The notes beneath the pieces are model-generated. The model did no database searches. It was not told where the DNA came from and saw nothing but the letters and a program-made list of their open reading frames with translations. Position numbers and translations under genes: made by a program. Of a stretch of 64,000 nucleotides of DNA, positions 1 through 11,589 are shown one piece after another. The first letter of the stretch is position 1. Each line of letters opens with the position of its first letter. The stretch is from Nymphalis io (Eukaryota > Arthropoda > Insecta > Lepidoptera > Nymphalidae), in NCBI RefSeq assembly GCF_905147045.1, contig NC_065889.1:3911001-3975000 (forward strand), in the 5' to 3' direction.

Positions 1-1758
1 ATTCTTGTCGACAATTATAAATTGATTTTAAATTACAAATACATTTTCAAAATATATTTTCCATTAGTAATTAGAAAACCTTTTACAGAGTAATTAAGAT
101 TTAATTGAACGTCTTTTGATTAAACGAATACTTTTGCACCAATTAGTGAGAACAGATAAAAGTAGTTACTACAATTAAAGCAATATCTACAATAAAAATG
201 TTTCAGTAAGAACGTTTTGGTATATATACAAATAAAATATTATTAAAAACAGTCAACGCAAAACGATAATTTAATAATCATCGTACTTATATTGCTCTTA
301 TATCATTTATTTGGAACAATTTTAAAATATTGTATCGTCAGTTATAAAATTCTATGAAACAATACGTATTATTTTTAATTACAAAAAAAAAAGAAATTCA
401 AGAAATAAAACAAGTTTTTTGTTCATAACGGTAATGTGGGAATTATTTCAAACCGGTGGTAGGTTTACATTTCAGTTAATATATAGCATGACGTTTTAAA
501 TTCGCTAAAAAGAACTTGAAGAAAGTGTATTTTAACTTTTATTATGAATGACTTAACTTTAAATTGTAATCTATCACGTCTTAAATGTTATTAGCGTTCA
601 AGATGTTCTCTTACGATCACTAGATTTTAGAGTATTGTATTGTTGTACTATTACCATTGTAAAACCATTTTTTAAAGCAAATATTTAAGTGTAATGTTAT
701 ATATTTTTACGTTATTTGTATTAGTTTGCGTTACGTTTTCGTTATGTTATTTAAATATTAAATAAACAATAGTCAAATAGAAATGAATATTTTCATTTTA
801 TCTTCAGTACCTTACTGTAAGAAATTAATTAAAAACTTGGGAAGTAGAACTGCGAAAGCACTGTTAAAATGCGAATGAAAAGTAAATCTTAAAAGTTATA
901 CAAGCCGTTTACAGGTCAACTGTTATAAATCTTAGGCTTAATAAAACAAAACAAAGATTTTTAATTAAATTGAATTTTAATTACTAATATATATTTATAT
1001 GTATAAAATGGATGTTGTTATGTTTAAGATTCGTTTTCTCTGATCGATTCCCATAGAACACTTTTAAATATTTTATCTTGGAAAAGATTTTTAAACTATT
1101 TACTAAGTTGTAACTTGCGTTAGATGGCGTTGCAGCAGATCAACTTCTATAACATTCAACTAATGTTTTCTGTCTTTCTTTTCTTTTTTATTAGCTAGTT
1201 AAGAATAAAATATAAAAATGACGAAAACTCTACACTAATATTCGCGATAAAAATGGCATAAGCCATTTACTATATGAGCAAAATTTAATTCTTATACACC
1301 ATATCTTAACATAACCTATCCTAGTGTTAGGTAGGTCAGGTTTACATAAATTTTATTTACATTTGCAACATAAAAAATATGTAGGCATATTTTTTACTTT
1401 TGTCATACTTTTAAAAAAATCTAAATAAGTCATTAACTTTTGTGACGATTTTTTCCCTTGCATTAAAATCGCAGTTAACTGTAATCCTCTACTTCGTAGA
1501 ATAATAATGTGAGGTTTCGTTTAAACATGCCTCAGTATTTCCGTTCACGATTCAGAAGTGAAAAAAAGGAACAAAACTGACTTAAAATGAAAAATTAATT
1601 TCGTAGAGGCTAAATGATTTATCCACAGTTGCATTTTATGAGTGTACTTATTCACTCTTATAAATACGTAATATACTGTGCTCATTCTAGGATTAATAAA
1701 AATTTAATACAATTTTATTTTAATAAGTCGCTTTCATTTGGCATGCATATACCATAAT
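1..1758. other. AT-rich non-coding DNA
   Basis: No reading frame, RNA gene or repeat that I recognise. The stretch is very AT-rich, with many short A or T runs and no coding-like codon pattern on either strand. Confidence 0.6.
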
Positions 1759-2600
1759 ATCAATCAATCAATCAACAGCCAATCGTTGTCCACTGCTGAA
1801 CATAGGCCTCTCCCAAGGTGCGCCAAAGCTCCCTGTCCTCCGCCTTCCGCATCCAGTTGGTGCCCGCCACCTTCTTCAGGTCGTCGGTCCACCTGGCTGG
1901 TGGGCGCCCTACGCTGCGCTTGCCGATTCGCGGTCTCCACTCTAGGACTCGTCTGCTCCAACGGCCATCGTTCCTACGACATACGTGACCAGCCCACTGC
2001 CACTTCAGCCTGCTAATTTTGCAAGCTATGTCGGTGACTCCGGTTCTTTTCCGTATAATCTCATTTCTGATCTTATCCTTCAAAGATACTCCGAGCATAG
2101 CTCTCTCCATAGCACGCTGAGCGACTTTGAATTTGTGAACTAGTCCCGCAGTTAGTGTCCACGTTTCGGCACCGTATGTCATGGCAGGTAAGACGCATTG
2201 GTTGAAGACTTTCGTCTTCAAACATTGCGGTATAGACGACTTGAGGACTTGACGAAGGTTGCCAAATGCTGCCCATCCCAAGCGAATTCTTCGATCGGCT
2301 TCCTTCTCGAAGTTGTTCCTACCGACTTGTATTATCTGTCCTAGGTAGGTATATTCACTAACAACTTCGAGAGGTTTCCCCTCGACGTATATCGGTCCCG
2401 GCACGACATGCCTATTGAACATGACCTTGGTCTTGTCCAAGTTCATACCGAGACCGACACACCGGGAAGACTCGCCTAGGCTACGCAGCATTTCGGTGAG
2501 TTGTTCCAGCGACTCTGCTATGATGACGATATCGTCGGCAAATCGAAGGTGTGAGATGTACTCGCCGTTTACATTGACTCCATACCTAGTCCATATACCA
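1759..2600 (-). mobile_element. 5'-truncated RTE-like non-LTR retrotransposon (RT C-terminal part)
   Basis: An open minus-strand frame runs from about 2591 down to 1772. It begins inside the reverse transcriptase domain, with the catalytic F-A-D-D box encoded at 2531-2542, and continues through the region typical of arthropod RTE-type ORFs, including 'YLGQII', 'YGAETW', 'WAGHV' and 'GRPPARW' style motifs. The 3' end is followed by an (ATCA)n tract at about 1759-1776 (plus strand), as expected for RTE elements, which end in short tandem repeats rather than poly(A). The copy is cut off at about 2600, so it lacks the endonuclease and most of the RT and cannot be autonomous. The uninterrupted frame of about 270 codons suggests a fairly recent insertion. 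Family assignment is from motif recognition only. Confidence 0.85.
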
Positions 2601-3439
2601 TATACCTATTTATATATTTTATAATATTATAAGCTTTTAGCATATCTGTTGTTATTAATGATTTAGGTGTTTAAGTTAGATTAGATAAAGACATTGCTTC
2701 CTTAGACTAAGATATGGAAGACAAATTAAAATAATTGCCAGCGTATTGCTATAAGAAACAAAGAGCTTTCTTGGGCGTTAGTTAAAAACAATGCCCTAAG
2801 TTTGCGGCATGTTTGTTTAATTTATGGTATTGTCTAAAATAAGGCATGATTTGTCTTATTAATTACTTGAATTTATTATATTTAAAATACATCCAATGTA
2901 GGTTTTTTATACCTAACCTTAAATACCTATTTATCAAAACTATGACAGTTTCATACATATTTAGAATGTACTTCACATGGCAATTAATTAAGAGCTTAAG
3001 CTAAGTAAAGAGATATATTATTATCTGATTTATAAAATTTTATTTTAACTTAGTTAAAGGGTCGATGAAATATAATAAAAGTTATATTTATATTACGAAT
3101 TTACTAATAATGTACTTTTGATGTAGAAAAGTACTCTATAAAGGTGAGTTAAAAAATAATGTTATAGCAAAAACAATTAAAAAAACGAATAAAATTCAGT
3201 CCAGCATTATCTATCCAACAAAAACGATTTTTCTAACATATCGTTCATTCTTAATTGACTACCGTATGACAATGATAAATTTCCTGAATAGTTCTGAATT
3301 TATACCTTTTTGGCTATTAAAAATGTTACATTCTAGAAACGAAATAGAATCATTGTATTTTGCATTTTTATTTTGCAGAATATTATTATTTTTATTATTA
3401 TTATTTTTAACATTAAAGCCTGAAATAAAAACAAATAAA
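2601..3439. other. AT-rich non-coding DNA
   Basis: No gene or recognisable repeat. AT-rich sequence with A/T runs between two retroelement remnants. Confidence 0.5.
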
Positions 3440-3811
3440 AATTAAAAATAGTTACTGTAGAAAGAAGTGGCAAGAACGCTAGCAGCATTTCCTCTTTGAA
3501 TCGCAATTCCAATTTTCTGGGTGAAAAATGAACCAGCCCTTCTGTCACCAGTAGGCGCGCACTAAGACGGGGTATAATATTTTTGATGAAAGTTTTTGCA
3601 CTATTACTCCAAAGTTTCAATGCGTTGCAACCGCAAACGGAACAAAAATATAATTTGGAATAAGAAACGAATATTTGTAACGTTTGTTCGCTTCAGCCTT
3701 TACCGCGGCAGCTCCGGCTTTTAACATTGTTTCCCTGATATAAGATGGAGCCAGTGTCACAACAGATGTTGCGTCCCACACTAGGGCCAGTTCTCGTTTC
3801 CAGGGAACCAA
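3440..3811 (-). mobile_element. Decayed retroelement tail, copy 1
   Basis: The minus strand encodes, with a frame break near 3617, a C-terminal tail I know from abundant insect retroelements: a 'LVWDAT..V.TLAPSYI' segment, 'KAGAAAVKAE', a 'Y.F.PFAV.T' segment, then 'SAKTFIKNI' and an 'IQRGNAAS'-like end that is scrambled here. The terminal 150 bases recur at 61,680-61,830 in the same orientation, so this is a dispersed repeat. Frameshifts and stops show it is a fossil. It could belong to any of several LINE clades; the catalytic domain is missing, so the clade is not assigned. Confidence 0.65.
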
Positions 3812-4669
3812 TGTCAGTCGATCAGGTCACTTGCCATCATCACGACTAATTCCTTGGGGCTCAATAAGAGCGGAATGTCAATGGTGCAAGAGCTCTTTTT
3901 ATTGTTTCATTAAAACAACCGTGGCGGAAAAGCCTACCTGAACTCCTTGGACAAGAAAGACCTTCTAAGCCGAAAGAGTCAACCTTTTTTCCACACGGGC
4001 ATCTGTGCTCAATGCACAACTGTGTTTCCAGTCGGAGACCTATTGTTATGCGAAAACATTTATTGTCTAAAAGCGTCCTAAGATTTTTAGAGGGTACCGC
4101 ATGTTAGTTATATAGTGACCTGATCCTTTAGTCGATAAAGCTAAATACCATGCACGGTTTTTTGCACTTGTTAAATTTTGAGTCAAAATTTGTTGTGTAA
4201 CGTGAACTAGTGGCGAATACCAAAGTTTTTGTTTATTAATTTCCTTAGGGATATTGTCATTAGGACACTACCTTCCAGTTTTCTATTGTTAATTTTTAAT
4301 TAAATTCACAAGTTGTTAAATTCATACTATATAACTTTTATAACAAATAAGTGTAAGTGTGGCAATTTGAAATGATATACATATCTAAACAAAAGCCTGC
4401 GTAAGCAATTTTGAACCTGTTCAAAGTTTACTTAGGCTTTGCAGTATATTAAATAAAATTATTAAGCCAAACCAAAATTAAAAATTCCTTCTTCTAATCA
4501 GTAAAATGTTGAACTGAAACTTAGAAAATCAATTTTGTTACGCATCTCTCAAAATATCGATATTTTAATAAACATATAAGTATTAGAACCTCATACAATG
4601 CAAATAATATAAAGGCTAAATTAAGCTTACAAAAAAATAACAAGTTTTTCGCTAAAATTTCCGCACCAT
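3812..4669. other. Non-coding, possibly more retroelement debris
   Basis: The part up to about 4050 has higher GC than the surroundings and may be a further upstream part of the decayed element to its left, but no frame is readable. The rest is AT-rich with no recognisable feature. Confidence 0.35.
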
Positions 4670-4762
4670 CTAATCAAAACTACTTGCCTTGCTCATGAAG
4701 CGGAGGAGCTCTTCGGTCGTCTCGTCTATCCATCGCACAGTCGATATCAGATCCACTTTCAT
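4670..4762 (-). CDS. Candidate orphan first coding exon or 30-codon small ORF
   Basis: An island of balanced composition in AT-rich DNA encodes a 30-residue frame starting at ATG 4762-4760 (MKVDLIS...) with acidic and hydrophobic residues mixed as in real proteins. An in-frame TAA lies immediately 5' of the ATG, so the start is well defined. The frame ends at TAG 4670-4672; alternatively it is a first exon leaving through a GC-type donor (AAG/GCAAGT) at 4688/4687, giving 25 codons. No family is recognised. No partner exon was found between here and the left edge of the window, so a spliced gene would have to continue outside it. The alternative is a conserved non-coding or transposon fragment. 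Confidence 0.28.
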   Translation of the reverse strand: MKVDLISTVRWIDETTEELLRFMSKASSFD

Positions 4763-6366
4763 TTACATTTCGATCATGTCCCCGCGATTTATTAAATTTA
4801 TTAAAACTTTTAGTTTACCAGTAAAACATACACACACAATAGCGTTACTAACTTCTAATTACAAGTAACTTTTTTTTACAAATAATAATGCAAAATCCAA
4901 AAAATACTAATTTTTTATTAATGTAATAATATAATTTTTTAAGACTAAGAACTAATATTTGTAAGAGTATAAATAATATTGATATAGTTCAAATTATTAC
5001 TTTTATGTGCTACGTGGTGCTACGTGGTGCTACGCCGTTTGTAGCATTATTACAAGACATAAAACACACGAGCGAATTACAAATGTAACGGCCTACAAAT
5101 AATAAATTAATCTTCAATCATCAAGTTCAAATCCTTGTTAAAATACTAATTAAATGTTGTATAATAAATACTGTTATAAGTTTTCATTTTTTATTTTAAC
5201 ATGAAAATATATATTAAAAAAAAACTTTGGTATTTACTTTAGTTATAATTTTAAAGCAATTCAGACTACAAATAATCAATTAACATTATTCACCAATTAT
5301 TTCTTTAAGTTTATTATTTTTGAATAAATCAAAGTATGTATAAAAAGTACTAATACAATATACAAAATATATTCGACAAAAGCGAAAGCCGAAACTTAAT
5401 TAAGCAATCTATATATACTTTACCACTTCTTTGAAAATAACACAAACTTATAGTTTCCGTATAACTTTACAAATAGAATAACATTTGAAAAAAAAGGAAT
5501 AATTAAAATTGTTAATAAAATGTATGAATAAAAGGGGAAATTTATTTTTGTTATAAAAAAAATATTTTGCTAGGACCGAATTTTATTTTCGACCCGTCAA
5601 AGGGTGGGGTGCGTGATTTAACCGTTCGCACGCTCGCACTGTCGGGTACTTGCAGAGCGACTGACCGTAGCAACTTCTACGCTACACGCTCTCTTTAACC
5701 TTATGTAAGCACTTTATACTATCGACTAGCATCGTCATCAAACTTTAAGTAAAAAACTGAAAATAGCATGCTAATGTTATATAGCATGTCATATAGTTCT
5801 ACTTATTACTGTACAATTTCTCATTTTCAATTGCTAGTAAGTAGTCTTTCGTCATTGTGGCATGCGCATTATGGGTTATATATTTTTATATTGGAATATA
5901 ACTTTTTTTTTAAATATAATATAAATGTGGTTAATATTAAGTAGCGTGTACATACAGATGAATCCAAATACATTTTTTGTGGCTATCGTTATCATTTATG
6001 TTTAATTCTATAATATTAGAACATATATAATTTGGTTAACTTTAAAACAAGAATAAAAATACATTTACTGGGCACATTAAGCGATTACAGCATTTTCGAA
6101 TATGTATATTTAGTGCTTTACACTAAACTAACTTGCATATAAAATTTAAGATTATTAAATACAGATCAAGTTGCCACGTAATACACGAAAACATAGTTTG
6201 TTATAATTTCATACTCAACGCTAACTTAAACTCAAATTCATTTATGCAACGACAAAAATATTACACTTGCTTGTTGATTGTCATACTAAAAACTATCACC
6301 TATTCGGAAAAGCATTCCCATTGCAATTTTTAATTAACAACAATAAGCCCAAAAAAACTGTTTACG
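4763..6366. other. Mostly AT-rich, one GC-richer island
   Basis: Non-coding apart from the 10-bp tandem repeat. At about 5575-5700 there is a GC-richer island that, read on the minus strand, contains an arthropod-type initiator (TCAGT) near 5665. It lies about 0.9 kb upstream of the candidate minus-strand exon at 4670-4762 and could be its promoter or 5' UTR, but nothing beyond position and composition supports this. Confidence 0.3.
5007..5036. repeat. Short tandem repeat, 10-bp unit
   Basis: The unit GTGCTACGTG occurs twice in tandem, followed by a third partial copy (GTGCTACGCC). It is a small local duplication in otherwise AT-rich DNA. Confidence 0.8.
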
Positions 6367-6376
6367 AATTAGAATA

Positions 6377-6682
6377 CAGTAACAGCCTGTTAATGTCCCA
6401 CTGTTGGGCTAAGGCCTCCTCTCCATTTTGAGGAGAAGGTTTGGAGTTTGTTCGACCACGCTGCTCCAATGCGGGTTGGTACAATACACATGTGGCATAA
6501 TTTCAATGAAACTAGACACATGCAGGTTTCTTCACGATGTTTTCCTTCACCATCAAGCACGAGATAAATTATAAACACAAATTATGCACATGAATATTCA
6601 GTGGTGCTTGCCCGGATTTGAACCCACAATCATCGGTTAAGATTCACGCGTTCAAGCGACTAGGCCATCTCGGCTTTTTTTA
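6377..6682 (-). mobile_element. tRNA-derived SINE (Metulj-like), full length
   Basis: Read on the minus strand it starts with a tRNA-like head (GCCGAGATGGCC..., A-box-like, then a B-box-like GGTTCAAATCC), followed by the body shared with the copies near 16.0 and 56.2 kb ('GGAAAACATCGTGA', 'CTTCTCCTCAAAA' and 'GGCTGTTACTGT' 3' end). A 10-bp direct repeat AATTAGAATA flanks the element at 6367-6376 and 6683-6692 and is the target-site duplication. The pol III-type head and the 3' pentamer-like tail fit a SINE mobilised by a LINE. The name rests on memory of nymphalid SINEs. Confidence 0.85.
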
Positions 6683-6692
6683 AATTAGAATA

Positions 6693-7689
6693 TACTTAGT
6701 AATTTAAAGATGTAGAATATACCTACTCTATTATAAGCTTTTATTTGAATTAGCATGAATAATTTACTTGTATTTATATTCATGTGTTTCAGTAACCAGT
6801 TGTTTGAATAAATAATATTATATGAATCTGAGCGACAACGAAGCTAAGAATGCTGTAAGTGAGCAAAACTTAGCAAAAATATTGATGTGTTTTTAAGAAA
6901 TCCAAGTAAAAGAAAATTAGAATTTTTTTCGTCTAGCGTCAAGCGTAGGACTGATTCTCATATTATTCGACAAACAATACTATATCTACCACAATTCATT
7001 TTATTCAAATTGAAAAGAAAAATAAATTAAAGCTACTTCTGAATCACTGGAAATATGAGGTTAAATATGACATTTCGTCGTCTTACAATAATATATTTTT
7101 TGTAATATAAAATACACTAATGTAAAATACACTTATTGAATAACGTGGACATACATTCCTAGGCATTGATTAATTATCATTCCCTTAAGATTTTGGAGAC
7201 AGACGATTTTATTTCTGACAATTTTGTACAAGAACAAAAGATTCAAGATAATTCTACGACTGGAAAGGCTGTACAATGTACATGTTATAAAATGTTAATG
7301 GATCTTTGTAGTTATAATTTTGTTTTGACTCTTCACTTGAAAAAGTTTAATGTTGCACAAATCTTTTTTGTACTAATATTACTCACTGATTCACAACAAT
7401 ACTCTAGGATGCTTCATACATATACATTGTATAACATTATTTTTGTTGACTCGTTTTTAAATATTTTAGTATTTCTTATTAAGCATTAAGTTCTTTCTCA
7501 TGAATAACAAATGACTTAAAGCTTCACTTAGTGATGCCCAAGGTTATCTTAAGCGTTAAATACGTTCCTAAGAAGAGGTAGAATTTTCCTTTGAAAATAT
7601 AACTCTATACGAAGTACGATTAAATCTTTTAAATCGTTAAATTTCAAAAAATACTGACAATTTACGGATTTTATTAATTGAGTTCATAA
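6693..7689. other. AT-rich non-coding DNA
   Basis: Contains a 107-codon open frame (7166-7489, +), but its composition is that of AT-rich noise and no domain is visible. Nothing else is recognised. Confidence 0.45.
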
Positions 7690-8145
7690 GCAACGTAATT
7701 GACGATTCGGCTCCCCATTTAGCTGTAATTTTAAATAAATGGTACAGTTTGGTACTTTTTCAGATAAATTGAGATTAAGTAAAATAATCCCATTAATTAA
7801 GTCCTGTAATAAAAATGATCCTAATTTTACCTGCACTAATAAAATATTTGAAAAAATCATGCTATATCAATTAGATTCACCAAAGATCTTTCTAGTACTG
7901 ATGCGGGAGTATCTTTTATTGAACACGGTTATAATGCTTGCGAAAATATGTTAATTTTTTTTTTCTATCAAAAGCTTTCGATTGTGTCAGGCATGATATT
8001 ATATTGGAAAAATGTAAGAAACCTATTCTATATTCATGAAAGAGTCTTGAAGGTTATTAACGGGACAATATCAAATGGATCTCTTGCACAAATAGGTGTA
8101 CCACAGGGTTTTATTTTGGGACTACTGTTATTTTTAATATACACT
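7690..8145 (+). mobile_element. Decayed jockey-like LINE reverse transcriptase
   Basis: Across three frames the plus strand keeps the order of motifs of a jockey-type RT: 'SAPHLAVILNK', 'LSKIIPLIKS', 'NKIFEKIM', a 'KAFDCVRHDI' catalytic-region block near 7970-8000, and 'IGVPQGFILG...FLIY' near 8090-8140. Frameshifts and stops separate them, so it is a pseudogene. Right after the last motif the sequence switches to 'CTAGCTGCATCCGCGACTTC', which resembles another common lepidopteran repeat and may mark a breakpoint. Confidence 0.75.
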
Positions 8146-8300
8146 AGCTGCATCCGCGACTTCGCCGGCTTAGATAAAAATTGGGCCGAAAATCCTTCAA
8201 AATCTCAAAAAAATTCATTTTAACTTTTAGCCTAAAATTGTAAAATGTGCGGGGCCTTTAAGTTGTTATAATATTCTGCAGAAAACAGCTCTCTGAACTA

Positions 8301-8356
8301 TTACGCAATGATCTTAACCCTTGGACTGACGTCCAAGGGTTAAGATCATTGCGTAA
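8301..8356. repeat. Perfect 26-bp hairpin with 4-nt loop
   Basis: Bases 8301-8326 are the exact reverse complement of 8331-8356, with loop TGAC at 8327-8330. The arms begin TTACGCAATGATC. There is no T-tract or neighbouring gene that would make it a terminator or RNA gene; it lies just after a decayed LINE. Confidence 0.95.
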
Positions 8357-10099
8357 AAATTTTAAAGAAATAGGAGAATTACAATATATTGTCATAAAAA
8401 TAATAAACTGTTTATGTAAGGGAATATACTTAAATATTCCACAAAAACTGACATACGTACTAATAATTATTAAAAATAAATGTAATTTTGCAACCCGTAA
8501 GGGGTTCTACTTATCTTAATAAAATACACAATGTCATTTTTAAAAAACCTCCACCGGTTAAATCGAATCCATCTGTTAACCACAAAGGTTTTGAATACAA
8601 TGATCGGTCATCAGCGACCCGTTTCATAACATCACACATACTGATCCAAGACTTTTAGAAAGTAAACGTTCAAATTTTATTTTATACCAGCTTATAAATA
8701 TGGTTTCTGTAGCCCAAATATAAGATTTGCAAAATAGATTTATCATCACGTTCTTCATTTAATTTACAAAGGGTAATAATTATTTGAAATGACATGAATA
8801 ACTTTCACAATCGGGTGCCCAATTATATTTTTATTTTGAACGATTTTGAACGTAGCCCACCACAGCCGTCCAGCCTTGCAGTCTAATATAGAAGTCTAAT
8901 TTTATAACGACTTGCAATAATAGTTTAACAGACAAGTCAATAATAGCTCCCCAATAAAGTGTTATATTCTTAGGAATTAAGGGAGAACCTGATCGTTTTT
9001 CAAACCCGAAAACTTCAGTATTAAATGTTAATGAAAGAAACAAATTTAATATATAGCAAGGATATTTTCAGCCACTTTTGGAACTCCAACACACCTATAA
9101 AAATGGTAGGTTGTCAGATGCCTTGCCATAACTGGAACAAATCCCAACTAAACTTGTGTAACCTAAGTGTAGAATTGGATAGGGAGCGAACAAAATTTAT
9201 ACATAAGTTGCTATAGTAATAATAGCACCTTACATAATATTAAGAAATGTGTCTAATACTTATAAAAATGGAAAAAACGATTCGCAATCCATAATAATGA
9301 TTTTTTTTTTCGTTATCGCTTTCTAAGAAGTCCTTACAGCTCAAAATCAGTAAGCAAAATATCTGCTTTTTTTTTTTCTTTTCGGGATGACGAATCGAAC
9401 TAAAAACCTAAGACAATAACTTAGTGGAGCTTACTTTTTTAGATTTTCAACACTGTCCCGCGATAATGCAAAACCCTTTGGATTTCCTCATGGATTTATT
9501 TTGTTATCAGGATGATTTTAAAATTAAGCTCAGAGGAAGCCATAAGCAAATACTTTAGTAAGCTTTTTTAATTTACAAATTTGAAATATTATAACTTAAA
9601 AAGGTATAGACGTAGGACTATAATTTCTGAACTAAATCGATGTATATTGATCTGGTTTTGGTATTGCTATTTATAAGTTTTTAGTTTAAGAATTAAACAT
9701 TTAATTTTTACAGGCTAGTTATAGGTATTCGTTTAATATAAACATAATTCAGAATGTTCGTAATACGGCCTTGATACGTTGAATACCGATAGTGTTGTCA
9801 TAAGAGTTTGTATCGATGAAAAATGCGATTTAACGTTAATCTTAAGATGATTTGTGAACAACGCCGTATCGCCGATGGTATAAGTTGAAAAATCCTTAAT
9901 GACTGTGCCCCTTTGAAATTGACATATTATGTTTCTTTGAAAGTCAAATACGTAGAATTATTTGAAAATCATATAGTACGTTTGATACAAATGAAATCAA
10001 ATAATTCTTTATTCAAAATGGCTTATAAGGGCACTTTTGAATAAACATGTTACGGTATTGAATTAAATGTAAAGCTACTACCGGTGATCTTCTAATTTA
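8357..10099. other. Non-coding DNA between two LINE fragments
   Basis: AT-rich with several poly-T runs (for example near 9300 and 9368). Two short open frames near 8.83-9.22 kb show no recognisable domain. It may include unrecognised retroelement debris because LINE pieces in the same orientation flank it. Confidence 0.4.
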
Positions 10100-10127
10100 C
10101 CTGCCGATGGGTCAGCCCATCGGCAGG
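10100..10127. repeat. Perfect 12-bp GC-rich hairpin with 4-nt loop
   Basis: CCTGCCGATGGG (10100-10111) and its exact reverse complement (10116-10127) flank the loop TCAG. It lies at the 5' side of a LINE tail. Confidence 0.95.
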
Positions 10128-10204
10128 AACACATCGATGAGTATAAATTTGTGTCTGAAATCACAAGTGCTTATTAAAAATTCAAAGTCTGAGATTGGGG
10201 CCAA

Positions 10205-10610
10205 CCAAACTTGGTACAACTCAACCCCAATACGACGAAAATTCAGCCCCACATGGAGTACTGCTCTCATCTCTCGGCGGGAGAGATGACACTTTGCATC
10301 TTCTATCGCATCTTTTACGAGAAATGCTCTGAGGTACTGCTTAAATTAATTCCAGGCGCTGAATTGCACTACCGGACATCGCGTCTAATTCTAAATTTCA
10401 TCAATACCATCTCGATGTCTGGAAATCCACTACTACAACACTATTTTCAAAGCATTTCTTGTCTCACACAGCCACTCTGCGGAACCATATTTCCCGGCGA
10501 CTTTTTCGAACCGTTATGACATAGAAACCTTCAAGAAAAAAGCCTACTCATTCCTTAAAGGCTGGCAACACACCTGCAAGTACTCCGGTGTTGTAGGTTT
10601 TCTTGAACAC
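10205..10610 (+). mobile_element. Decayed jockey-like LINE, C-terminal tail
   Basis: Plus-strand frames carry the characteristic end of lepidopteran jockey-type RT proteins: 'PHMEYCSHL', 'CIFYRI...CSE...LIP', 'HYRTSR', then in a second frame an 'FPATF..RYD..TFKKKAYSFLKG' segment and 'CKYSGV'. A frame shift near 10,450 and missing intervening parts show a non-functional copy. It may be the tail of the same insertion as the RT at 7690-8145, separated by later insertions. Confidence 0.75.
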
Positions 10611-10848
10611 TGGTAATGACTTTCCATCAGGGAAGCCTCCTGCTTGTTTTCCCCCCTTTTACATAAAAAAAGGTTTCTTCCAGTAACAGTTTATTTCACT
10701 ACAAGTAGGCTCCTCGCATCGCTATGTGACCAATGTCATAGTATATTTGCATCCTTCACATTCGAGATTGTTAATTATATTTGCACTTTTATCAAAAGCA
10801 AATTTACAATAATATGCCGTGGCTCCTATATATATATATGCCGTGTTT

Positions 10849-10850
<2 letters not shown>

Positions 10851-10912
<62 letters not shown>
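10851..10912. repeat. (TA)n microsatellite
   Basis: About 31 uninterrupted TA units, preceded by a shorter (TA)n and a duplicated 'ATATGCCGTG' motif. Open frames reading Tyr-Ile repeats here are artefacts. Confidence 0.98.
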
Positions 10913-10914
<2 letters not shown>

Positions 10915-11589
10915 CTATATATAGGAAATGTATATTATATTCTATATCGATATTATCTTCTATCGAAAGCGGAAAGCCCTGGTATCTCTACACGAAGAAT
11001 ACGGACTTATTGCCGATCACAGTTATGATCAATCTGCATTAAAAAAAGATTAAAATAAACAATAATAATAAACTCACTAATATATTTCGCGTGATTTGTG
11101 AAAGAATCCGCAATCATAAGATCGACTTTCGGTAGATTATTTGTTGTTCTACATTAAAATACGAGAGCGCCTAAATTGATTTATTTATATAAAAAAAAAA
11201 GTTTACATTGTATCATCATAATTTTTTCATACATGTTATTATAATCATTTAAAGATTATATTAGTACAAAAAAAATAACATTTCTTCAATCATACTAATT
11301 CATCAACTGAGAAGAAGAGAGAAATTAAATTAATCGAATGATGAATCGAATGATATTCGAAATGAACCATCATTCTCTCGTTAGTCGTTTTGAATATTTA
11401 TTTATATTTTAAAATTAATATTATAGGCTACATTAGTTTTCTCGAGATAAGGACTTTTAAATTGAGATATTTTTTTTGTATTATTTTAAACAGTTTGGAT
11501 ATTTAATTATAATGGCGATAATTCACTACTTTATTGCTTATCTATTTTATATGTGGGTATCCGATTCGCTCAGCGTAGCATTGTAATTC
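10913..11589. other. AT-rich non-coding DNA
   Basis: No feature recognised. Confidence 0.5.

Noticed and set aside
7166..7489. 107-codon frame
   Set aside because: AT-rich, hydrophobic by composition, no domain, no splice or promoter context.
10644..11028. Two open frames with long Tyr-Ile repeats
   Set aside because: They are translations of the (TA)n microsatellite.
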